This document shows positions 15,698 through 24,098 of a stretch of 46,696 nt of DNA, piece by piece. The position numbers were made by a program, and so were the translations under genes. This DNA is from Acidobacteriota bacterium (GTDB lineage: Bacteria; Acidobacteriota; Terriglobia; 20CM-2-55-15): NCBI GenBank assembly GCA_022821265.1, contig JAJEDW010000069.1, forward strand, positions 1-46,696. Reading direction: 5' to 3'. Under the pieces are notes generated by a model, which ran no database searches, was not told the origin of the DNA, and saw only the letters and a list, made by a program, of their open reading frames with translations. Numbering within the stretch: the first letter of the stretch is position 1; each line of letters opens with the position of its first letter.

Positions 15698-15947
15698 GTA
15701 CGCTGCATCCGCCCGGAGCCAGCTTCGCAAACTCGACCGGCAAATGGCTCGACGCATCATCGACTTCATGAACGAGCGGATCGCGGGACTGGACAACCCA
15801 CCGAGCCTGGGAAAGGCGCTGAAAGGGCCGTTGGGCGAGTTGTGGCGTTACCGTGTCGGGGATTGCCGCGTGATCTGCGACATTCGAGATGACCGATTAT
15901 GTGTTCTCGTTGTGAGGGTCGGCAGCCGCGACAAGGTGTACCGTTAA
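15675..15947 (+). CDS. RelE/ParE-family toxin
   Basis: This 90-residue toxin has the RelE-fold pattern: WTIEYAASARSQLRKLDRQ at the N terminus, LKGPLGELWRYRVGDCRVIC in the middle, and the C-terminal VLVVRVGSRDKVYR with the conserved basic and tyrosine residues of the mRNA-cleaving subgroup. If active it would cut mRNA at the ribosome and slow growth when the antitoxin is lost. It overlaps the antitoxin gene by 23 bp. The cysteine in VGDCRV is at a site where many members have tyrosine. Whether it is RelE-like or ParE-like in target cannot be settled from sequence alone. Confidence 0.87.
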   Translation: MPSSWTIEYAASARSQLRKLDRQMARRIIDFMNERIAGLDNPPSLGKALKGPLGELWRYRVGDCRVICDIRDDRLCVLVVRVGSRDKVYR

Positions 15948-16082
15948 GCGTGTAGGCCCCGATGGGCGCGTTGCCGCCGATGGGTGACCGCCCCCGGAAA
16001 CACGGGGACGCGGCCCCGTCCGGCCCGGCCAACGGCGCGTGCGACCGCGGCGGCGTTCCATTTGACACGGAGGAACCCTGGC

Positions 16083-17108
16083 ATGAATCATCCGCATCGA
16101 TCCCTTGTCGTGGCGCTCGCCGTTTGCGCGGCCGCTTGCACCACGCCCGAGTCCGCCCCCGAACCGGGCGCCGACCCCGAAGCGGCCGTCCGCGAGCACG
16201 TGGAAGCCGCCCGCGCGGCGGCCGGATCGGAGCACGCGTTCCTGCTCGGGCAACTCTGCGCCGGTCCGATCGAGGCGGTGAACGCCGCCGCTCCGGAAAT
16301 CACGATTCCCGACTCCCTGCCGGCGACCGATCCCGAGCGCGACTGGTATACCGATCCCGTCCAGGTGTTCGACGACCTGTTCTATCTCGGGCAGACCCGG
16401 TTCTCCGCATGGGGGCTCCGGACCTCGGAGGGGATCGTCGTCGTCGACGCCATCTTCGACTATTCCGCCGAAGCCGAGATCATCGACGGCCTGCAACGGT
16501 TGGGAATCGATCCGGGTGAGATTCGCTACGTCATCATCAGCCATGCCCACGGCGACCATTCCGGCGGCGCGGGCGTGCTGCAGCAGCACGGCGCGCAGGT
16601 GGTGATGTCGGAGGCGGACTGGGACCTGTACGAGATCGATAACACCGACGCCGTCGTGGCGACGCGCGACATCGTAGCGACGGACGGCATGGAGCTGGTC
16701 CTCGGCGACCACGTCATCCGGACGTACCTGACGCCGGGGCACACCCACGGCACGCTCTCGACGATCCTTCCCGTCCACGACGGCGGGGAACCCCACGTCG
16801 CGGCGCTCTGGGGCGGAACGCTCTTCAACTTCCGCGACGCTCCCGACGACCCGAGGCTCGACCGCCTGACCGCGTACGCCGACTCGGCGCGCCGGTTCCG
16901 CGAGCTGGCCGGGGACGCAGGGGCCGACATCGTCCTGTCCAACCACCCGACCTACGACGGATCGACGGCGAAGATCCCCGCACTGGCGGCGCGTGAGCCG
17001 GGTGATCCACACCCCTATGTGATCGGGAACGACGGCGTCGGCCGGTATCTGACCGTCGCGGAAGAGTGCGCCGAGGCGACGCTGGTCGCGGAACGGGACA
17101 TGGAGTAG
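16083..17108 (+). CDS. Metallo-beta-lactamase-fold lipoprotein
   Basis: This 341-residue exported hydrolase has a lipoprotein signal (LVVALAVCAAACTTP; acylated cysteine C15 or C19). A metallo-beta-lactamase domain follows, with HAHGDH at residues 154-159, GHTHGT further on as the next zinc ligand, and SNHPTYDG near the C terminus. The arrangement resembles the B3-like group, which includes true beta-lactamases and many enzymes of unknown substrate. The ATG at 16083 is chosen over a longer frame from 15984 because GGAGGA lies about 8 bases upstream and the signal peptide starts here. A drug-hydrolysing role should not be assumed. Confidence 0.85.
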   Translation: MNHPHRSLVVALAVCAAACTTPESAPEPGADPEAAVREHVEAARAAAGSEHAFLLGQLCAGPIEAVNAAAPEITIPDSLPATDPERDWYTDPVQVFDDLFYLGQTRFSAWGLRTSEGIVVVDAIFDYSAEAEIIDGLQRLGIDPGEIRYVIISHAHGDHSGGAGVLQQHGAQVVMSEADWDLYEIDNTDAVVATRDIVATDGMELVLGDHVIRTYLTPGHTHGTLSTILPVHDGGEPHVAALWGGTLFNFRDAPDDPRLDRLTAYADSARRFRELAGDAGADIVLSNHPTYDGSTAKIPALAAREPGDPHPYVIGNDGVGRYLTVAEECAEATLVAERDME

Positions 17109-17113
17109 ACCGG

Positions 17114-17132
17114 GACGGGTGGCGATCCCGTC
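17114..17132. terminator. Possible bidirectional terminator stem
   Basis: GACGGG-tggcgat-CCCGTC is a perfect 6-bp stem with a 7-base loop. It sits in the 33-bp gap between two convergent genes. There is no run of T on either side, so intrinsic termination is uncertain. Confidence 0.3.
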
Positions 17133-17141
17133 GACCGCCGG

Positions 17142-18239
17142 TCATTTCGCCGCGCCCGCGATCCGTTCGAACAGCGCCTCGTATTGATCGGTCACCGTGT
17201 CCCAGGAATACCGGGACGCGGCCCGCTCCCGCGCGCGGCCGCGGAGCCGCGCCGCCAGTTCGCCGTCGCGCAGCACGCGTGACATCAGCGCCGTCAGGTC
17301 CCCCGCGCCGTCGAAGTACAACCCGTCGTCGCCCAGGACTTCCCGGTGCTCGGGCCGGTCCAGCGCCAGCACGCAGTTGCCCGCGCCCATCGCCTCGAGA
17401 AGCGCCGGGTGCGTGCCCCCGACTTCGGTGGCCTGGATCCAGGCGTAGGCGTGCGAGCGGAGCTGGCGGCAATCGCGTCCGTAGATCGCGCCGGGAAACA
17501 GCACGCGCCGATCGGCCGCCGCCTTCAGCCGGCGGATGTAGGCGTCCGCGTACGGCGCGTCGCCCACGATCACCAGCGGCCGGTCGGTCTCGACGGCGCG
17601 GTACGCCGCCACGACCAGGTGCGCGTTGTTCTCCGGTTCGAGACGGCTCACGTAGAGCAGGTATTCCCGCGGCTGCAGGTCCAGCGCGCGGAGCGCGTCG
17701 ACGCCTTCGTCGCGTTCGCAGTCGGCGCCGTAGGCGATCATCACCGGATCGGCCGCGTACCGGCTCCGGTAGTAGTCCTCGATCACCCGCGCATCGGCGA
17801 CGACGACCGACGGGACGCGCGTCGACAGGCGTTCCGAAAGCTCGTAGACCATCCGCGCGGCGCGGCCCCATTTCTTCCGCAAGCGCTCGATCCCGTCCAC
17901 GTTGAGAGCGATGGGCGTGCCGGCCATCCGGGGCACCACGCAGAAGACGGCGTTTGCGGCGTGGCACATCAGGATGGCGTCGACGCCCTGGCCCAGCGCG
18001 TTCAGGACCGACAGGAACGTGTGCGCGGCGGTGTCCAGGTGCTTGGTCGGGATCGTGGGCAGCACGACGATGCGCACGCCCCGGTAGGTCCTCACCGGAT
18101 CGCGCAGGTTGTTGGAGCGCGCGTAGACGGTCACATCGTGACCCCGCGCCGCCAGCCGTGTCGCCAGCTCCTCGGCGAACGTCTCGAAACCGCCGTAGTT
18201 GGCCGGTATGCCGCGGATGCCCAGAATCCCGATCTTCAT
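17142..18239 (-). CDS. Glycosyltransferase, DUF1972/GT4 rhamnosyltransferase type
   Basis: This 365-residue GT-B enzyme begins MKIGILGIRGIPANYGGFE, the signature of the DUF1972 N-terminal domain found in rhamnosyl- and related transferases of capsule or O-antigen synthesis. The donor-binding half has YLLYVSRLEPENNAHLVVAA and QATEVGGTHPALLEAMGAGN. It acts in the cytoplasm on lipid-linked sugars. The ATG at 18239 begins the conserved motif, and longer frames are shadows. The gene is monocistronic, convergent with the lipoprotein gene and divergent from the M20 peptidase gene with a 34-bp gap. A 66-bp diverged copy of its segment at 18043-18108 lies at 15337-15402. Confidence 0.9.
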   Translation of the reverse strand: MKIGILGIRGIPANYGGFETFAEELATRLAARGHDVTVYARSNNLRDPVRTYRGVRIVVLPTIPTKHLDTAAHTFLSVLNALGQGVDAILMCHAANAVFCVVPRMAGTPIALNVDGIERLRKKWGRAARMVYELSERLSTRVPSVVVADARVIEDYYRSRYAADPVMIAYGADCERDEGVDALRALDLQPREYLLYVSRLEPENNAHLVVAAYRAVETDRPLVIVGDAPYADAYIRRLKAAADRRVLFPGAIYGRDCRQLRSHAYAWIQATEVGGTHPALLEAMGAGNCVLALDRPEHREVLGDDGLYFDGAGDLTALMSRVLRDGELAARLRGRARERAASRYSWDTVTDQYEALFERIAGAAK

Positions 18240-18273
18240 GTCGTCTATAGTAAATGGAAGCCCGAGGCGGCCG

Positions 18274-19413
18274 ATGGTGAACGATCTTCTCAAGGCAACG
18301 GAGCGCCGGCTGGGCGAGTGCATGCGGCTCCTGGAAGAGTGGGTCGGCATGGAATCGCCCAGCTTCGACGCGGACCGGGTCAACCGCCTGGGAGACGCGG
18401 TCTCCGGGGAGTTCTCCCGGCTCGGCGGGCGCGTCGAGCGGCTGCCCGAGACCGACCGCGGCGACCATCTCCTGATCCGGTTCGGCGAACAGGGGGCGGA
18501 ACGCCCCGTCATGCTGCTGGGGCACCTCGACACGGTGTGGCCGGCGGGCGAGATCCAGCGGCGGCCGTTCACCGTGGACGGGGACGTCGCCAGCGGACCC
18601 GGCGTGTTCGACATGAAGGCCGGGGTCGCGATGATGTGGCTCGCCCTGAGCGCCCTCATCGACGTGAGGGGCGGGCTACCCCGGCCGGTGACGATCCTGC
18701 TGACCAGCAACGAAGAGGTCGGCAGCCCCAACGTCCGCGAACTGGTTCCACGGCTCGCCGCCGGCGTCCGCGCCGTCCTTGTCCTGGAGCCGCCGCTGCC
18801 CGGGGGCGTTCTCAAGACCGCGCGGAACGGCATGGGTCGGTTCCTCATCCGGGCGCTCGGCCGTTCGGCGCACTCCGGCGTCAATCCGGATGACGGCGTC
18901 AACGCCGTCGAGGAAACCGCGCACCAGATTCTGAGGCTCCGGGGGCTGGCCGACCCGGACGCCGGGACGACGGTGACGGCGACCATGGTCCAGGGCGGCA
19001 CGCGTCCCAACGTCGTTCCGGCCGAGTGCTTCGTCCAGGCCGATTGCCGCGTCCCGTCCACCGCCGAGGCCGAGCGCGTGACGCACGCGATCCGCGCGCT
19101 CGCGCCGGTGCTCCCGGGTTCGCGGATCGAGGTCGAGGGCGAGTTCCGAAGGCCGCCGCTGGAGCCGACGCCCGGCAACGTCCGTTTGTTCGAGCTGGCG
19201 CGGCAAGTCGGCGCGGAGATGGGCCGCGAGATCAGCGGCGGCCGGACCGGCGGGGCGTCCGACGGCAACCTGACCTCGGGTGCGGGAATCGCGACGCTGG
19301 ACGGCCTCGGCCCGGTCGGACTCGGCGCACACCAGGTGGACGAGCACATCCGCGTATCCTCCCTGCCCTGGCGAACCGCACTCGTTGCCGGGCTGATCGA
19401 GAACCTGGACTGA
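18274..19413 (+). CDS. M20 family metallopeptidase (glutamate carboxypeptidase-like)
   Basis: This 379-residue cytosolic zinc hydrolase has the M20 ligands H84 and D86 (LLGHLDTVWP), the bridging D113 (GVFDMKAG), the catalytic-site glutamates 147-148 (SNEEVGS), and a C-terminal histidine in GLGAHQVDEH. A dimerisation insert lies between (GRSAHSGVNPDDGVNAVEE). The closest familiar group is carboxypeptidase G2/ArgE-like, which removes C-terminal glutamate or acyl groups, but the substrate is not evident. The ATG at 18274 has GAGG 6 bases upstream. A longer frame from 18199 would run into the divergent gene's start region. Confidence 0.87.
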   Translation: MVNDLLKATERRLGECMRLLEEWVGMESPSFDADRVNRLGDAVSGEFSRLGGRVERLPETDRGDHLLIRFGEQGAERPVMLLGHLDTVWPAGEIQRRPFTVDGDVASGPGVFDMKAGVAMMWLALSALIDVRGGLPRPVTILLTSNEEVGSPNVRELVPRLAAGVRAVLVLEPPLPGGVLKTARNGMGRFLIRALGRSAHSGVNPDDGVNAVEETAHQILRLRGLADPDAGTTVTATMVQGGTRPNVVPAECFVQADCRVPSTAEAERVTHAIRALAPVLPGSRIEVEGEFRRPPLEPTPGNVRLFELARQVGAEMGREISGGRTGGASDGNLTSGAGIATLDGLGPVGLGAHQVDEHIRVSSLPWRTALVAGLIENLD

Positions 19414-19450
19414 CGCCGCGCGCTTCGAAAAAATCGGTGGACGTCGGTGC

Positions 19451-19479
19451 TTTACTTCCCGGCGTCCGAGGCCTAACAT
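19451..19479 (+). promoter_or_regulatory. Candidate promoter of the DHH phosphoesterase gene
   Basis: TTTACT (19451-19456), a 17-bp spacer and TAACAT (19474-19479) each match the sigma-70 consensus at 4 of 6 positions. The predicted start gives a leader of about 100 bases before the ATG at 19586. It is the best-looking pair in the gap after the M20 gene. Confidence 0.4.
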
Positions 19480-19585
19480 TTAAGGTTGGCTGGCCGCTCC
19501 GATTGCGGTCGGGAGTGACGGGCGCACGCGGCATGGGAGCGCGTCCTCGTTTCTACCCAGCGGGGAGGATGGCCGGCACGGCTCC

Positions 19586-20977
19586 ATGCGTTCCGTCGCT
19601 TTTATCGAAGAAGATTATCTGGCGGGCCTTCTCAAGGACTATTTCTCGGGAAACGGACGGACCCGCTACGTCGTCACCGATCCCGCCGCGAAGCGCTACC
19701 TCACGTCGCAGGGCCAGGACGTGTCGCTGCCCGGACGCAACAACGCCGCGTTCCGGAAGACGCTGACCGTCGAGAGCCCCGACCTGCTGCTGATTCAGTC
19801 CGACGACTTCGAACGTATCTCCGATGCGCTGACGCTTGCGGAAGACGCGGGAATGCGCGTCCCGACGCTCGTCATCACGAACGAACGGGACCGGGTCGCC
19901 GAACAGGCCGGCTACGTCCACTGCATCACGATGCAGGAGTTGCTGGAAGGCAACCTGCGGTGGCACATCGTCCTGGCGCGAACGGCCCGGCGCATGGAAG
20001 AAATACGCGCCCAGTTCGAACACGCGCACCACGTGCTGATCCTGCTTCAGGACGATCCCGACCCGGACGCCATCGCCAGCGGGCTGGCGCTGCGCCACGC
20101 CCTGGGCCGGCACCGGCAGACGGCGACCATCGGCAGCTTCGGCCGGACGACGCGGCCCGAGAACATCGCGATGGAACGGCTGCTCGACATCGAAGTCGCC
20201 GAGCTCCACCCCGAGGACGTGCCCGAATACGACCGGATCGCCATGGTCGACTTGCAGCCGCCCCACATCCGGACCGTGCTGCCCAGGCTCGACCTTGTGG
20301 TGGATCACCATCCGGAACAGTTTGGCTACGAGGCCCGTATCCGGGACATCCGCCCCGATTACGGCGCGACGTCCACGATCCTTCTCGAGTACCTGCTGGC
20401 GACGCGGCACAGCGTCGGACACCGCCTGGCGACGGCCCTGCTGTACGTGATCAAGAGCGACACGTTCCTGCTCGGCCGGCAAACCAACGAATGGGACGTC
20501 GAGGCGTTCTCCTATCTGTACCCGATCGCCAACCACAACATCCTGCGCCGCATCGAACGGCCCGAGCTCCCGCCGGCGGCGATCGACGCCCTGGGCCACG
20601 CGCTGAAGACCCGGCATGTCGTCGGCAAGGTGGCGTTCGTCCACCTGGGACGCGTCGAGCGCGAGGACCTGATCCCGCAAATCGCCGATTTCAGCCTGCA
20701 GTTCGAGGGCGCCGACTGGGCGGTGGTCAGCGGAATCTACGATTCCGACCTGGTCATCTCGGTCCGCAACGTCGGCCACGTCCGGGCCGCCGGCAAGGTG
20801 CTCAAGGACGCTTTCGGCGCGATCGGCGCGGCCGGCGGGCACGAGTCGATGGCCAAGGCCATCGTGCCGATTTCGAAGGCCTGCGAACACTGGCGCATGG
20901 CCCCGCGGAACACGCGCGGCCTCAACACCAAGCTCGAAGAACGGTTCCTTTCGAGTCTCAACAACCATTCGAAATAG
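19586..20977 (+). CDS. DHH family phosphoesterase with extra N-terminal domain
   Basis: This 463-residue protein has an N-terminal domain of about 140 residues that looks like a Rossmann/RCK-type fold (MRSVAFIEEDYLAGLLKDYF; TLVITNERDRVAEQAGY). A DHH domain follows, with DDPDPDAIAS (about 156-164), VDLQPP and the DHH triad at 240-242 (VVDHHPE). A DHHA1 domain ends it (AGGHESMAKAIVP). The catalytic half matches the NrnA/PAP phosphatase group, which degrades short RNA or cyclic dinucleotide products. The extra N-terminal domain may sense a ligand. The stop TAG overlaps the dtd start (TAGTG). No good ribosome site precedes the ATG. Confidence 0.85.
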   Translation: MRSVAFIEEDYLAGLLKDYFSGNGRTRYVVTDPAAKRYLTSQGQDVSLPGRNNAAFRKTLTVESPDLLLIQSDDFERISDALTLAEDAGMRVPTLVITNERDRVAEQAGYVHCITMQELLEGNLRWHIVLARTARRMEEIRAQFEHAHHVLILLQDDPDPDAIASGLALRHALGRHRQTATIGSFGRTTRPENIAMERLLDIEVAELHPEDVPEYDRIAMVDLQPPHIRTVLPRLDLVVDHHPEQFGYEARIRDIRPDYGATSTILLEYLLATRHSVGHRLATALLYVIKSDTFLLGRQTNEWDVEAFSYLYPIANHNILRRIERPELPPAAIDALGHALKTRHVVGKVAFVHLGRVEREDLIPQIADFSLQFEGADWAVVSGIYDSDLVISVRNVGHVRAAGKVLKDAFGAIGAAGGHESMAKAIVPISKACEHWRMAPRNTRGLNTKLEERFLSSLNNHSK

Positions 20978-21426
20978 TGCGGGCCGTGGTCCAGCGGGTC
21001 CGGGACGCCGCCGTGCGGATCGACGGAACTGTGCACAGCCGCATCGGCGCCGGCCTGCTCGTGCTCGTCGGCGTCGAGGACGGCGATTCCGACGACGACG
21101 CCCGGGTTCTCGCCCGGAAGATCGTTCACCTGCGCATCTTCGAAGACCCTGCCGGCCGCATGAACCGGTCCGTCGTCGATGCGGGCGGCGCGATTCTGGC
21201 CGTGTCGCAGTTCACGCTGCTCGGGGACTGCCGCAAGGGGCGCCGGCCCTCGTTCGTTCGGGCGGCGGAGCCGGAGCCGGCCAACCGGCTGTACGAACTC
21301 TTCGTCGGGCACGCTCGGGAGTGCGGGGTGAGGGTCGAGACCGGCGTCTTTCGGGCTGCGATGGACGTCGAGCTCACCAACAACGGACCGGTGACGGTCC
21401 TGGTCGACACCCGGGGAAGCTTCTGA
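20977..21426 (+). CDS. dtd: D-aminoacyl-tRNA deacylase
   Basis: This 149-residue protein removes D-amino acids, and glycine mischarged on tRNA-Ala, from tRNA in the cytoplasm. The two active-site motifs are intact: SQFTL at residues 77-81 and the Gly-cisPro motif NGPVT at 136-140. The start is GTG 20977, which overlaps the preceding stop in TAGTG and gives the canonical MRAVVQRV N terminus. Length is close to the usual 145. It is translationally coupled to the DHH phosphoesterase. Confidence 0.95.
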   Translation: MRAVVQRVRDAAVRIDGTVHSRIGAGLLVLVGVEDGDSDDDARVLARKIVHLRIFEDPAGRMNRSVVDAGGAILAVSQFTLLGDCRKGRRPSFVRAAEPEPANRLYELFVGHARECGVRVETGVFRAAMDVELTNNGPVTVLVDTRGSF

Positions 21427-21490
21427 CGCCGCGCCGTTGCGCTCCGTCGCCGAAAGGCCGCAAATTGTCCACTTTCGAGGCCGGGTGCGG

Positions 21491-21520
21491 TTGACGCGGT
21501 ACGGTCAGTTTTTTTATCCT
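21491..21520 (+). promoter_or_regulatory. Candidate promoter of the respiratory operon, overlapping a terminator-like hairpin
   Basis: TTGACG (21491-21496), an 18-bp spacer and TATCCT (21515-21520) lie 65-94 bases before the HEAT gene. The same bases can form a 5-bp stem, TTGAC/GTCAG, directly followed by seven T, which looks like a weak intrinsic terminator for the dtd transcript. The two readings are not exclusive. Confidence 0.4.
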
Positions 21521-21584
21521 GCCTTGTTCGCTTTGTTGCCGTCTCGGGTCGAGTCTCGCGCCGGCACGGGGTTTCCGTAAACGC

Positions 21585-22550
21585 ATGGAATCCAAGGAAA
21601 ATCCCATCGCGGTTCCTCCGGAGGAGGAGCTGGACAGCTTGACCGAAGTCCGGAAGCCCACGTCGCTCCTGGTGGCGCAGTTCTTTCTGTTTCCGCTGAT
21701 CATCATCGCCTTCGGAGTCGGGATTTTCGTGCTCTTCGGATACATGGCCTACGACGAACCGCCGCCGGAGGAATATCTCGCGGTCATCCGGAGTTCCGGC
21801 GGCTACTTCGACCGGCAGCGGTGGCAGGCCGCCGCGCAGATGACCAACGTCATCGCAACGCGCACGGAAGAGCTCCAGGGGTCGGCGTTCGCCGACGAGG
21901 TCCTGACCGCATACGTCGACGCCCAGGCAACGACCGAAACGGGGCGCGAAGCGGCGGCCTCGGATCCCCTGATGGGGTTGTTGTCTCTCGACCCGGACGA
22001 ATCCCAGCTCCGCCGTTTTCTGGCCATGAGCCTCGGCTACCTCGAGCATGCGCCCGCGGTGCCGGCGCTGACCCGCGGACTGGGCGATGCGAACGCGGAA
22101 ACCCAGATCTGGACGCTGTGGGCCCTGGGAATGGTGGGTGAACCGTCGGCGGCGCCGGCGGTGGCCGGAATGCTCGGGTCCGGCGACGCCGGCGTCCGGC
22201 AGATGTCCGCCTACGTGCTCGGCGTCCTCGCGAACCCGGCGGCCAAGGAAGATCTCCGGGACGCCCTCGGGGATCCGGCCGCCGACGTGCGGTGGACCGC
22301 GGCCATGTCGCTGGCGCAGATGGGCGACGACAGCGGCGCCGATCTGCTGATCGCGGTGACGGACCGCAGCTTTTTCGACGGCTTCGCGGAGATGTCGGAC
22401 GGCGACAAGGAAACCGTCATCACTAACGCCGTGCATTGCCTGGGTCTACTGAAACTGGACCGGGCGCGCGGGCTGCTGGCCGAGCTCCGCGAGAACGACC
22501 CGAGCCTCAAGGTGCGCGCGGCCGCGATAGCCGCCCTGGAGGCGTATTGA
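21585..22550 (+). CDS. Membrane-anchored HEAT-repeat protein
   Basis: This 321-residue protein has a cytoplasmic N terminus, one membrane helix at about 28-55 (SLLVAQFFLFPLIIIAFGVG) and an outer domain. The last 190 or so residues form HEAT-type helical pairs, for example VPALTRGLGDANAETQIWTL, AAPAVAGMLGSGDAGVRQMS and LRDALGDPAADVRWTAAMSL. HEAT repeats serve in protein contacts, and no enzymatic motif is seen. It is the first gene before the Rieske protein, so a role in assembling or anchoring the quinol-oxidising complex is likely but inferred. Three 19-bp tandem repeats begin at its stop codon. Confidence 0.82.
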   Translation: MESKENPIAVPPEEELDSLTEVRKPTSLLVAQFFLFPLIIIAFGVGIFVLFGYMAYDEPPPEEYLAVIRSSGGYFDRQRWQAAAQMTNVIATRTEELQGSAFADEVLTAYVDAQATTETGREAAASDPLMGLLSLDPDESQLRRFLAMSLGYLEHAPAVPALTRGLGDANAETQIWTLWALGMVGEPSAAPAVAGMLGSGDAGVRQMSAYVLGVLANPAAKEDLRDALGDPAADVRWTAAMSLAQMGDDSGADLLIAVTDRSFFDGFAEMSDGDKETVITNAVHCLGLLKLDRARGLLAELRENDPSLKVRAAAIAALEAY

Positions 22551-22606
22551 CGCACGATCCGCGTACTCACGCACGATCCGCGTACTCACGCACGATCGGC
22601 GTACTT
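22550..22606. repeat. Three 19-bp tandem repeats between HEAT and Rieske genes
   Basis: The unit ACGCACGATCCGCGTACTC occurs twice exactly (22550-22568, 22569-22587) and once with two changes (22588-22606). A partial ACGC follows. The array starts on the last base of the HEAT stop codon and ends 54 bases before the Rieske start. The spacing of nearly two helical turns suits a protein-binding array. It is too short and gapless to be CRISPR. Confidence 0.85.
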
Positions 22607-22660
22607 ACGCCCGGTTTCGATTTTTTCGGTAGTTGTTTCTGATCGAGCGAGGAGTCTGCG

Positions 22661-23197
22661 ATGAGCAAAGTGAATCCTCCCCTCCGCGCGGCGAAACCCG
22701 GCGAGCCCGCCGATGCGGGACGCCGGTCGTTCTTCTCGTGGATGAGCCTGGCCTGGGTCTCCTTCACCGCCTCGATGTTGGCGGCCGGCACGGCCACGGC
22801 CCGCTTCATGTTTCCGAACGTGCTGTTCGAGCCGCCGTTGACGTTCCGTGCCGGCCGGCCCGAGGAATTGCAGGTGGGCATCGTGGACGAGCGGTTCAAG
22901 GACTCCAACCAGGTGTGGCTCGTGCGCGAGGGCGGCGGGATCTACGCGTTGTCGACCACGTGCACGCACCTGGGGTGCACGCCGAACTGGCTGTCGGCCG
23001 AGCAGAAGTTCAAGTGCCCGTGCCACGGAAGCGGCTTCTACATCACCGGCATCAACTTCGAGGGGCCCGCGCCGCGTCCACTGGAACGCTTCGCGATCAG
23101 CCTGGCCGACGACGGGCAACTCGTGATCGACAAGGGCCGCAAGTTCCAGCAGGAAAAGGGTCAGTGGGAGCTTCCGGGAGCGTATCTGGAATTCTAG
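22661..23197 (+). CDS. Rieske [2Fe-2S] protein of a cytochrome bc complex
   Basis: This 178-residue subunit carries electrons from quinol to a c-type cytochrome on the outer side of the inner membrane. An N-terminal helix with the twin-arginine-like GRRSFFSW precedes a membrane anchor (about 27-50). Cluster ligands are C101 and H103 in CTHLGC and C119 and H122 in CPCHGSGF. C106 and C121 can form the stabilising disulfide. Late residues (APRPLERFAI) are typical. AGGAG lies 11 bases before the ATG (in GAGCGAGGAGTCTGCG). It is followed by two cytochrome b genes. Confidence 0.93.
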   Translation: MSKVNPPLRAAKPGEPADAGRRSFFSWMSLAWVSFTASMLAAGTATARFMFPNVLFEPPLTFRAGRPEELQVGIVDERFKDSNQVWLVREGGGIYALSTTCTHLGCTPNWLSAEQKFKCPCHGSGFYITGINFEGPAPRPLERFAISLADDGQLVIDKGRKFQQEKGQWELPGAYLEF

Positions 23198-23267
23198 CCG
23201 CGGAGTGCGGCCTCACCGGCGGCCGCGCCATCGAGCGTTCCGATTATTCCATCAGGTCTGATTGCAT

Positions 23268-24083
23268 ATGAGCCAACTCAAGGAGCTGTTAACGAGTCTC
23301 TCGCCGACGAAGCTGGGAGAGGCAATCCAGAAGAGCCAGATCTATCGCTCGGTGTTCCGGGTGGGCGTGCCGGTCTCCGACCGAAAACGGATGCTGGTCA
23401 TGCTGGGCAACGTCTTCCTGCACCTGCACCCGGTCAAGGTGCGGAAGTCGGGAATCCGGCTGCGCTTCACCTGGTGCATGGGCGGGATCACGTTCTTCCT
23501 GTTCCTGGTGCTGACCTTCACCGGCCTGCTCCTGATGTTCTACTACCGGCCGACCATCGAGTACGCCTACGTCGACATCATCGACCTGCGCGAGCAGGTG
23601 CCGCTCGGCATCATGCGGGAAATCCATCGCTGGGGCGCCCACGCGATGGTGATCAGCGTCTGGCTCCACATGGTCCGCGTGTTCATGACCGGTTCCTACA
23701 AGCCGCCGCGGGAATTCAACTGGGGCGTCGGCGTGATCCTGCTCGTCCTGACGTTGCTGTTGAGCTTCACCGGTTACCTGCTTCCGTGGGACCAGTTGGC
23801 GATGTGGGCCATCACCGTGGGCTCGAACATGGCGCGCGCCACGCCGTTCGCCGGGTACGAAGGCCCGGGCGCCAACCTGCTGACCCTGGGCGAGAACATA
23901 CCGCTGATCAGCAGCACCAGCGACGCGCGGTTCGCGCTTCTGGGCGGGACGCGGGTCGGCGAAATGGCGTTGCTGCGCTTCTATGTCCTTCACTGCGTCG
24001 GGCTCCCGCTGGTCGCCGGTTTCCTGATGGCGGTGCACTTCTGGCGCATACGCCGGGACGGCGGCATCTCCGGGCCGCTCTAG
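23268..24083 (+). CDS. Cytochrome b N-terminal subunit, cytochrome b6-like
   Basis: This 271-residue membrane protein holds the two b hemes of the quinol-oxidising complex. Ligands are H120 and H134 ([16 protein letters not shown]) and H242 and H257 ([17 protein letters not shown]). The second pair is 15 apart, as in cytochrome b6, rather than 14 as in mitochondrial-type cytochrome b. The C terminus ISGPL also matches b6. The protein ends after four helices, and the rest of cytochrome b is encoded by the next gene. The ATG at 23268 is preferred to TTG 23262. The covalent extra heme cysteine of true b6 was not established. Confidence 0.92.
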   Translation: MSQLKELLTSLSPTKLGEAIQKSQIYRSVFRVGVPVSDRKRMLVMLGNVFLHLHPVKVRKSGIRLRFTWCMGGITFFLFLVLTFTGLLLMFYYRPTIEYAYVDIIDLREQVPLGIMREIHRWGAHAMVISVWLHMVRVFMTGSYKPPREFNWGVGVILLVLTLLLSFTGYLLPWDQLAMWAITVGSNMARATPFAGYEGPGANLLTLGENIPLISSTSDARFALLGGTRVGEMALLRFYVLHCVGLPLVAGFLMAVHFWRIRRDGGISGPL

Positions 24084-24098
24084 AGAACGGGCAAGCGA

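Noticed and set aside
16083-17108. Antibiotic-resistance beta-lactamase
   Set aside because: The fold and zinc motifs fit, but the same motifs occur in many hydrolases with other substrates. Sequence alone does not support a resistance call.
22550-22606. CRISPR array
   Set aside because: The 19-bp units abut without spacers and there are only three. No cas gene is near.
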